Shown in pieces: positions 55,101-64,000 of a DNA stretch of 64,000 nucleotides; position 1 is the first letter of the stretch; every line of letters starts with the position of its first letter. A program made the position numbers and the translations under genes. The stretch is from an uncultured bacterium. Lineage in GTDB: Bacteria; Acidobacteriota; Thermoanaerobaculia; Thermoanaerobaculales; Thermoanaerobaculaceae. Under the pieces are notes generated by a model. The model was not told where the DNA came from. It ran no database searches and saw only the letters and a program-made list of their open reading frames with translations. The stretch covers positions 1-64,000 of the forward strand of contig CALEVZ010000037.1 of assembly GCA_937924755.1 (NCBI GenBank). Direction: 5' to 3'.

Positions 55101-56942
55101 CTACAGCACCGCCTCCATGGGTGCCATTTCGCCGGCGCGAATGGCCACCGCTTTGGCGGTGACGCCGGGCAGCACCCGATAGGCGAAGTGAATGGCCAGC
55201 TGCACCTTGTTGTGGTAGAAGGCGGCCTCGCCGTCGTCCTCGATCACGGCGCGGCAGGCCTTCTTGTCGCTGGCGTCCACCCCCTTGGCGGCGAAGATGG
55301 CGGCCAGCTTCTCCCGGGCCACGATGGCCTGCTCCAGGAGGAAGTGGGCGCCCAGCACGTCGCCCACCATGTCCAGTAGCGGCACGGAGTTGAGCAGCAC
55401 CACCATCATCGCGTCCGGGCGCTTGCCCAGGCCCTTGGAGAGGTCCTCGATTTGCTTCAAAGCCGCCGCCAACATCCAGGCAGGTTCCATCAGCTGCGGG
55501 TCGTTGCGCAGCTTCTTGAAGGTTTCCTCGGCCTTGCCAAGGAGGTCGCGGATGGGCTTGCCGCCCTTCAAGGGCAGCTTGCGGGCGACGAAGTCCAGCG
55601 CCTGGATGCCGTTGGTGCCCTCGTAAATGGAGGCGATCTTGGCGTCGCGCAGGTACTGCTCGGCGGGGTACTCCATGGTGTAGCCATAGCCGCCGAAGAC
55701 TTGCAGGCACCACTCGGTGACGCGAAAGCCCCAGTCGGAGGCCCATGCCTTGCAGATGGGGGTGAGCACGTCGACGTAGGACTGGTAGCGCTCCGCCTCC
55801 TCCCCTTCGCTCAGCCGGCTCATGTCGACGTAGTACGAGGTCTGCATGAGCAGGGCCCGCATGGCGTGCACGTAGGCGTTGGAAGTGAAGAGCATGCGGC
55901 GCACGTCGGGGTGCTCGATGATGGCGACTTGGGGCGCGTCAGCGTCCTTGAGCTTGGAGTAGTGGCGCCCCTGCAAGCGGGTCTTGGCGTAGGCCAGCGC
56001 TGCCTGGTAAGCCGCCGCGGCCAGCGCAGCTCCCTGCAGTCCCACCTCGATGCGGGCGGGGTTCATCATGTAAAACATCAGCTTCATGCCTTCCTGCTCC
56101 TGGCCCAGCAGGAAGCCTTCGCAGGCGTCGTTCTGCCCGAAAACCAGCGAACAGGTGGGTGACCCGTGGATACCCAGCTTGTGCTCGATGTTGGAGCAGG
56201 CCACGTCGTTGAACTCGCCGAGGGAGCCGTCGGGGTTGACGCGGTACTTGGGCACCACGAACAGGGACAGTCCCTTGGTGCCCGGCTCGGCGTCGGGGGT
56301 GCGTGCCAGCACGGCGTGGATGATGTTCTCGGTGAGATCCTGATCCCCGGAAGTGATGAAGATCTTCTCCCCTTGGATCAGATAGCGGCCGTTGGGCTGC
56401 TTGATGGCGCGGGTCTTGGATGCGCCCACGTCGGAGCCGGCCTGGGGCTCGGTGAGGCACATGGTGCCCGCCCACTGCCCCGAGTACATGCGCTCACAGA
56501 ACAGCTGGCGCATCTCGTCGGTGCCGAACTTCTCCACCAGATACCCGGCGCCGCGCGTCAGCAGGGCGGTGAGCGACAGCGAAATGTTGGACCCGAAGAA
56601 GAACTCGTTGACCGCCGTGCCTATCACCTCAGGCAGCCCCATGCCGCCGTACTCGGGGTTGTTGATGCAACCGATCCAGCCACCCTCCTTGATCTTCTGG
56701 TACGCGTCGTGGAAGGAGGGCGGAAGGTAGACTTTGCCGTTTTCCCACCGGGCTCCGACGCGGTCTCCTTCGACGTTGGCGGGTCCCAGCACCTCCTGGG
56801 ACAGCTTGAGGGCTTCCTGCAGGACCATCTGGACCGAATCGGGGTCCCACTCGGAGAACCTTTCGTGTGCGAGCAGCTCCCGCGTCGGGAGCCACTCGAA
56901 GAGCTGAAACAGCACGTCCCGCATATCAGCCTGGTACGCCAC
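55101..56942 (-). CDS. Acyl-CoA dehydrogenase (long form with extra C-terminal domain)
   Basis: [89 protein letters not shown] before GTG 56942. Confidence 0.96.
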   Translation of the reverse strand: MAYQADMRDVLFQLFEWLPTRELLAHERFSEWDPDSVQMVLQEALKLSQEVLGPANVEGDRVGARWENGKVYLPPSFHDAYQKIKEGGWIGCINNPEYGGMGLPEVIGTAVNEFFFGSNISLSLTALLTRGAGYLVEKFGTDEMRQLFCERMYSGQWAGTMCLTEPQAGSDVGASKTRAIKQPNGRYLIQGEKIFITSGDQDLTENIIHAVLARTPDAEPGTKGLSLFVVPKYRVNPDGSLGEFNDVACSNIEHKLGIHGSPTCSLVFGQNDACEGFLLGQEQEGMKLMFYMMNPARIEVGLQGAALAAAAYQAALAYAKTRLQGRHYSKLKDADAPQVAIIEHPDVRRMLFTSNAYVHAMRALLMQTSYYVDMSRLSEGEEAERYQSYVDVLTPICKAWASDWGFRVTEWCLQVFGGYGYTMEYPAEQYLRDAKIASIYEGTNGIQALDFVARKLPLKGGKPIRDLLGKAEETFKKLRNDPQLMEPAWMLAAALKQIEDLSKGLGKRPDAMMVVLLNSVPLLDMVGDVLGAHFLLEQAIVAREKLAAIFAAKGVDASDKKACRAVIEDDGEAAFYHNKVQLAIHFAYRVLPGVTAKAVAIRAGEMAPMEAVL

Positions 56943-56982
56943 GATGTCCCTCCTTCCTGTTCTGTCGCGCCTCCGAGAAAGC

Positions 56983-57002
56983 TCGAATGAACGCTCATTC
57001 AT
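56983..57002. promoter_or_regulatory. Inverted-repeat operator resembling FadR-type (TetR family) fatty-acid-regulator sites
   Basis: TCGAATGA ACGC TCATTCAT; core GAATGA-N4-TCATTC is a perfect palindrome 43 bp upstream of the acyl-CoA dehydrogenase start. Confidence 0.6.
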
Positions 57003-57125
57003 TTTGAATTGCCCTTCCGAAGAATGCAAGGGGTGGAGCCCAAGTCGGAGGGTTGCGCGGCAGATCGGGCAGGGGCGCGCTGGCAAGGGTACTGAACCTG
57101 AGCGATAATCCACCGGGAGGTGGAG

Positions 57126-58064
57126 ATGCGCTCAGCGCGGGCGGTGGTTACCGGAGGGGCGGGCTTTCTCGGCTCCCATTTATGCGAAAAGCTGCTGGCC
57201 GAGGGTATGGAAGTGGTGTGCATCGACAACCTCCTCACTGGGTCGCTGAGCAACATCGAGCACCTGTTCGGCCGCCAGGGTTTCGTGTTTCTCCATTACG
57301 ACGTCACCAACTACCTGCACGTTCCTGGCGAAGTTGATTTTGTACTCCACTTCGCCTCTCCCGCTTCGCCCATCGACTACTTGGAGCTGCCCATCCAGAC
57401 CCTCAAGGTGGGTTCGCTGGGCACCCACAAGGCGCTGGGGCTGGCCAAGGCCAAGGGCGCTCGCTTCCTGCTGGCCTCCACCTCGGAGGTGTACGGCGAC
57501 CCGCTGGTCCACCCGCAGCCGGAATCGTACTGGGGCAACGTCAACCCGGTGGGTCCGCGGGGGGTGTACGACGAGGCGAAGCGCTTCGCCGAGGCCATGA
57601 CCATGGCCTACCATCGCTTTCACGGTCTGTCGACCCGGATCGTGAGAATTTTTAACACTTACGGGCCGCGCATGCGGGCCAACGACGGCCGCGTGGTGCC
57701 GGCCTTCATCTCCCAGGCGCTGACCGGGCAGCCGCTGACGGTGTTCGGCGATGGCTCGCAAACCCGTTCCTTTTGCTACGTCGACGACCTCATCGAAGGG
57801 ATCGTGCGGGTGCTGCTTGGGGAGGTCTGCGAACCGGTGAACGTGGGCAACCCGGCGGAGATGAGCGTCTTGCAGTTCGCCCAGGCGATCATCCAGCTCA
57901 CCGGTTCGGCCTCTCCCATCGAGTACCGGCCGTTGCCGGTCGACGACCCCAAGGTGCGCCAGCCGGACATCACCCTGGCTTACACCCGCCTGGGCTGGCG
58001 CCCCAGGGTGCCGCTGCAGGAGGGGTTGCGGCGCACCATCGAGTACTTCGCAGCACGGCGTTAG
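57126..58064 (+). CDS. NAD-dependent epimerase, UDP-glucuronate decarboxylase-like
   Basis: [85 protein letters not shown]. Confidence 0.93.
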   Translation: MRSARAVVTGGAGFLGSHLCEKLLAEGMEVVCIDNLLTGSLSNIEHLFGRQGFVFLHYDVTNYLHVPGEVDFVLHFASPASPIDYLELPIQTLKVGSLGTHKALGLAKAKGARFLLASTSEVYGDPLVHPQPESYWGNVNPVGPRGVYDEAKRFAEAMTMAYHRFHGLSTRIVRIFNTYGPRMRANDGRVVPAFISQALTGQPLTVFGDGSQTRSFCYVDDLIEGIVRVLLGEVCEPVNVGNPAEMSVLQFAQAIIQLTGSASPIEYRPLPVDDPKVRQPDITLAYTRLGWRPRVPLQEGLRRTIEYFAARR

Positions 58065-58542
58065 CTCTCGATCGCCTCGCGTGCGGCCCGCTGCCGGCGT
58101 CTTTCAATGGCCCGCCGCACCGCCACGTAGGTCAGAACCCCCCCTACGGGAGAGGTGATGCCGGCGCCGGCAAACCAGGCGTAGAGCAACGGCCGGAGTG
58201 CCGAGGCGTGTTCCCGCCAGGCGCTGACGGAGAGGAGCAGGCCATGGTCAGGCAAGACCACCTGGGAAATGCCGGCGCCGGTGATCCAGGCGCCGAGGCT
58301 GACGGCGGCGGCGAAGTACGGCGGCAGCGTCCACGGGTTAATCAGCAAGGTCCCGAGCAGGACGTCGATCTTGTTGAGACGAAAGGCGAAGGCGAGGATT
58401 AGGGCGAGCCCGGTGTGCAGGCCCAGCAGGGGTGACAGACTCACCGCCACCCCCACCGCCCAGGCTGCCGCGAGCCGGCCGGCGGATTCATCGGCGCCCA
58501 CCAGTCGGCGGAAGCGGGCGCGCGCGGCCCGGGCGAAGGCTC

Positions 58543-58546
<4 letters not shown>
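58061..58546 (-). CDS. DUF2062 domain membrane protein
   Basis: [51 protein letters not shown]. Confidence 0.88.
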
Positions 58547-60917
<2,371 letters not shown>

Positions 60918-60921
<4 letters not shown>

Positions 60922-61358
60922 GGTTCCTCTTCGCGAATGGGCACGCTCATCACCTCGCGGTCGTCGTCGCCGCGGGGGAGGATGATTTCCAGCACTCCCG
61001 CCTCGAGCCGGGCTGTCACCCGCTCTCGAATGATCCCCGGCGGCACGCGAATCTCCAGAAAAAATCCCCCGTGGTTGCGTTCGGCGAGGTGAAAGTGGGT
61101 TGCAACCTGGCGGTTGGCGGTGGCAGACCGGCGGCCAGCAAGCCGCAGACGGTTGCGGGTGAGGGTGAGCCGCAGATCGGCGCGGGCGATGCCGGGCACA
61201 TCGATACGCACAATGAAGCGGTCGGGCAGCTCGACCAAATCCAGCGGCGGCGTCCAGGCGGCCGCTCGCTGCTCCGGCGGGCTGGCGAGCAGGGTGAGGA
61301 GCTCGTCGAGCTGACGCGCCAGAGCAGCCAGTTCCCAGCCTGCAAGGGCTCGATTCAT
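60918..61358 (-). CDS. Small heat shock protein, Hsp20 family
   Basis: Alpha-crystallin domain: [66 protein letters not shown]. Confidence 0.92.
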
Positions 61359-61825
61359 TGCTCCTTCCTCCGCCGCCTCGGGCGCAGCTTGCGAAGTTCC
61401 ACGAGGAACTGGTCCACGTCTTCGAAGCGACGGTACACCGAGGCGAAGCGGACGTAGGCCACCTGGTCCAGTTCGCGCAGCCGCTCCATGAGGATGTGGC
61501 CGATCTCCTCCGAGCTGATCTCGCGCTCGTCCTTGCGACTCAGGGCGGCTTCGACCGCCTCGGCGCTCGCTTCCAACTCCTGCAGCGACACGGGCCGTTT
61601 CTCGCAGGCGCGCAGCAGGCCGGCGAGGACCTTGCCCCGGTCGTAGGGCTCACGGCGGCCGTCGCGCTTGACCACCAGGGCAGGAACCTCCTCGATGCGC
61701 TCGTAGGTGGTGAACCGTCGGGCGCAGGCGGTGCACTCCCGCCGCCGGCGGATTTGACTGGCGGCGGCCAGCTCCCGAGAATCCACCACCCGGTCTTCCC
61801 CGTGCCCGCAGTAGGGGCAGCGCAT
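61355..61825 (-). CDS. nrdR: Transcriptional repressor NrdR
   Basis: [48 protein letters not shown]-cone [30 protein letters not shown]. Confidence 0.97.
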   Translation of the reverse strand: MRCPYCGHGEDRVVDSRELAAASQIRRRRECTACARRFTTYERIEEVPALVVKRDGRREPYDRGKVLAGLLRACEKRPVSLQELEASAEAVEAALSRKDEREISSEEIGHILMERLRELDQVAYVRFASVYRRFEDVDQFLVELRKLRPRRRRKEQ

Positions 61826-61827
61826 AC

Positions 61828-62919
61828 TCACTCCTGCCGGCGGGCGGCCAGTTCGGCTGCCGCCGAAGGGCGAAAACCGACCGAGGCCATGTAACCGAGA
61901 CCGGCCACGGTGATGGGGAAGAAACACACGGCGTGGTGGACGATGGCGAAGGCGGTGGCAGTGGCCAGATCCACGCCCAGCAGGGTGGCGAGGGCGAACT
62001 GGATGGCGGCGTGGAAAGAGCCCACCCCCGCCGGGGTCGGCACCGCCAGGCCGATGACGCTCACGCCGATGACCACGGCCGAGACCGCTAAACCCAGGGA
62101 CAGCCCGAACCCCCTCGCCAAAAAGTCGATCTGCAGGATCGCCGTACCCCACACCAGAGCACTCCAGACCGAGAGCAATGCCAGCCGCTTGAGGCTGCGC
62201 ACCGCCTCGAGACCGTCGAGCAGGTGGTCGAGAAAACGTTCTACCCGCTCCCGCCAACGCTTTGGTGCCAGGCGCGCGGTGGCTGGCACGGCGGTGCGTC
62301 GGAAACGCAGGAGCACCAGTACCGCAGCAAACGCCGCCGCGAGTCCCAAGGCGGCTGCGAAGGCGGTGGGGCGGAGAGCAGGGGCGGCGGCGGGCGCCAG
62401 CTGCTCGGCGGCCATTGCCACGCCCGCGGCGAAGACCGCCAGTAGGGTCGCCAGGTCGATCAGGCGCTCGGTCAAGATCGAGGCGAGGGTGGCGGCAGCG
62501 GGCAGGCCGGTCTTCCGGGCGAGGAGGAGAGGGCGCACCAGTTCACCGAGGCGCCCGGGGAGGATGGTGTTGATGGCGAACCCCGCGGCGGTACAGCCGA
62601 TGAGAGCCGGAGCCGGGACAGTTCCCACGGGCTGGAGAATCGCCCCCCAGCGCAGGGCTCGGAGGGCGTACGAGAGCAGGGAGAAGCCAACTGCGGCGGC
62701 GACCCAGCCGAGCTGCACCCGTTTGAGCGTCTCGGCCACCTGAGCGAGCGGTGCCTGCCAGAGGAAGAACGCCAGCAACACCAGGGCCAGAAGAGAGGTG
62801 ACCACCACTTGGATGGGCGATAGGTGGGACGCCGAGGGGGCCGTTGCCGGCAAGCCGCCCAGTGACGCGTCGAGCGCTTTTCTTTCTGCCAGCACGCCGG
62901 CTTCGCCCTCCTTCAGCAC
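61828..62919 (-). CDS. Lysylphosphatidylglycerol synthase TM-region / YbhN (UPF0104) family membrane protein
   Basis: Multi-[46 protein letters not shown]; start may be GTG 62895. Confidence 0.9.
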   Translation of the reverse strand: MLKEGEAGVLAERKALDASLGGLPATAPSASHLSPIQVVVTSLLALVLLAFFLWQAPLAQVAETLKRVQLGWVAAAVGFSLLSYALRALRWGAILQPVGTVPAPALIGCTAAGFAINTILPGRLGELVRPLLLARKTGLPAAATLASILTERLIDLATLLAVFAAGVAMAAEQLAPAAAPALRPTAFAAALGLAAAFAAVLVLLRFRRTAVPATARLAPKRWRERVERFLDHLLDGLEAVRSLKRLALLSVWSALVWGTAILQIDFLARGFGLSLGLAVSAVVIGVSVIGLAVPTPAGVGSFHAAIQFALATLLGVDLATATAFAIVHHAVCFFPITVAGLGYMASVGFRPSAAAELAARRQE

Positions 62920-62944
62920 AGGGTTAGGGTAGTATCCTTAAATC

Positions 62945-63895
62945 ATGAGGGCAACCTCGCCCCTGCTCGCCTTGGTCCACCAGGACTGCGCCGGGCATCA
63001 GCCCATCTGGGGCCACCCGGAAAGGCCGGAGCGTTTGGCAGCCGCCCGGGAAGGGGCTCGGCGCGCCGGGGCGCGGGAGGCGGAAATCGATATCGATGAC
63101 GTCCGGGCCCTGGCGGCGGTGGCGCGCGTCCACCACCCGGATCTGGCGCCGCGGTTGGCGTCGGCCTGCCGCGGCACTACCCCTGCCACCTTCGACTGCG
63201 CCGACAACTCCATCAGCGCCGGCACGTACAACGCCGCGCTGGGGGCGGTCCGTGCCACCCTGGCGGGGGTCGATGCTCTCCTGGCGGGCCAGGCGCGCTG
63301 CGCCTGGGTGGGGGCGCGTCCTCCAGGGCACCACGCCCTGCACCGGCGGGCCATGGGGTTCTGCTTCTTCAACAACGCGGCCATCGCCGCCGAGGAGCTG
63401 CGGGCGCGGGGCGCGGCCTCGGTGGCGGTGGTGGACTTTGACGTCCACCACGGCAACGGCACCCAAGATCACTTTTTTGCCCGTAGTGACGTGTTTTTCC
63501 TTTCGGTACACCGCTATCCGTTCTATCCCGGCAGCGGTGCCGGAGACGAGATCGGCGGTGGGGAGGGGCGGGGGTTCACCCGTAACTACCCCCTCGCCGC
63601 CGGAGCCGGGGATGACATCTACGTCGCCGCCGTTGAGGCGGGCCTCGAAGATGTGATGCGGGTCACTCGCCCCGATGCCTGGGTGGTGTCCGCAGGCTTT
63701 GATGCCCACGTCGCCGATCCTCTCGGAGGGATGAACGTGTCGTCCAACGGCTTCGAGCGAATCGGCAAGCTGATCGCCTCAGCGGCAGCGGGAAAGCCGA
63801 TTCTGGCTGTGCTGGAAGGGGGGTATCAGGTGAGCGCGCTGACAGAATCGGTGCATGCTTTTCTCAGTGGTCTGGTTGGGAGCGGTAGGGCTTGA
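62945..63895 (+). CDS. Histone deacetylase family protein
   Basis: GARPPGHHALHRRAMGFCFFNNAAIAAEEL, VVDFDVHHGNGTQDHFF, VVSAGFDAHVADPLGGM, LEGGYQ. Confidence 0.95.
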   Translation: MRATSPLLALVHQDCAGHQPIWGHPERPERLAAAREGARRAGAREAEIDIDDVRALAAVARVHHPDLAPRLASACRGTTPATFDCADNSISAGTYNAALGAVRATLAGVDALLAGQARCAWVGARPPGHHALHRRAMGFCFFNNAAIAAEELRARGAASVAVVDFDVHHGNGTQDHFFARSDVFFLSVHRYPFYPGSGAGDEIGGGEGRGFTRNYPLAAGAGDDIYVAAVEAGLEDVMRVTRPDAWVVSAGFDAHVADPLGGMNVSSNGFERIGKLIASAAAGKPILAVLEGGYQVSALTESVHAFLSGLVGSGRA

Positions 63896-63920
63896 CTTTT
63901 CCGCAACCCGCCTCTATGTT
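63892..63920 (+). promoter_or_regulatory. Candidate sigma70 promoter
   Basis: TTGACT - 17 bp - TATGTT, overlapping the stop of the deacetylase gene and ahead of ATG 63971. Confidence 0.55.
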
Positions 63921-63970
63921 TCAAGCAACGAGGCGTGCTTTTTTGAGGCCAGAATCGTTTGGAGGACGGG

Positions 63971-64000
63971 ATGCACAGAAACCACGGCACCGCGGTTGCC
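63971..64000 (+). CDS. Possible start of the next gene, truncated by window edge
   Basis: GGAGGACGGG then ATG: MHRNHGTAVA...; promoter-like sequence upstream. Confidence 0.35.
   Translation, partial: MHRNHGTAVA

Overview
High-GC bacterial chromosomal window, densely coding, with about 60 recognisable genes. Gene content (MlaE/F/D, XrtH-like exosortase module, MglA, HrcA-GrpE-DnaK-DnaJ, LpxL-like acyltransferase, OmpH) points to a diderm, possibly Acidobacteriota; that placement is inference. Most of it is housekeeping: gmk-rpoZ-coaBC-UDG, ftsY-ribD-ribE-hemW, hrcA-grpE-dnaK-dnaJ-prmA-rsmE, and nrdR-hsp20-lon. I saw no rRNA, tRNA, CRISPR array, phage or transposon by eye. The item most worth follow-up is a structured intergenic element at 34444-34583 (minus strand): a consensus -35 with 17-bp spacing to a -10, then serial hairpins ending in a perfect 11-bp terminator-like stem directly before the next gene, which looks like a small RNA or attenuator leader. 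Other leads are a FadR-like TetR-type operator upstream of an acyl-CoA dehydrogenase, two paralogous acidic zinc-ribbon proteins flanking a DhaL-DegV fusion, a cysteine-cluster-less radical-SAM-like protein beside hemW, and a perfect inverted repeat (not CIRCE) at the hrcA promoter.
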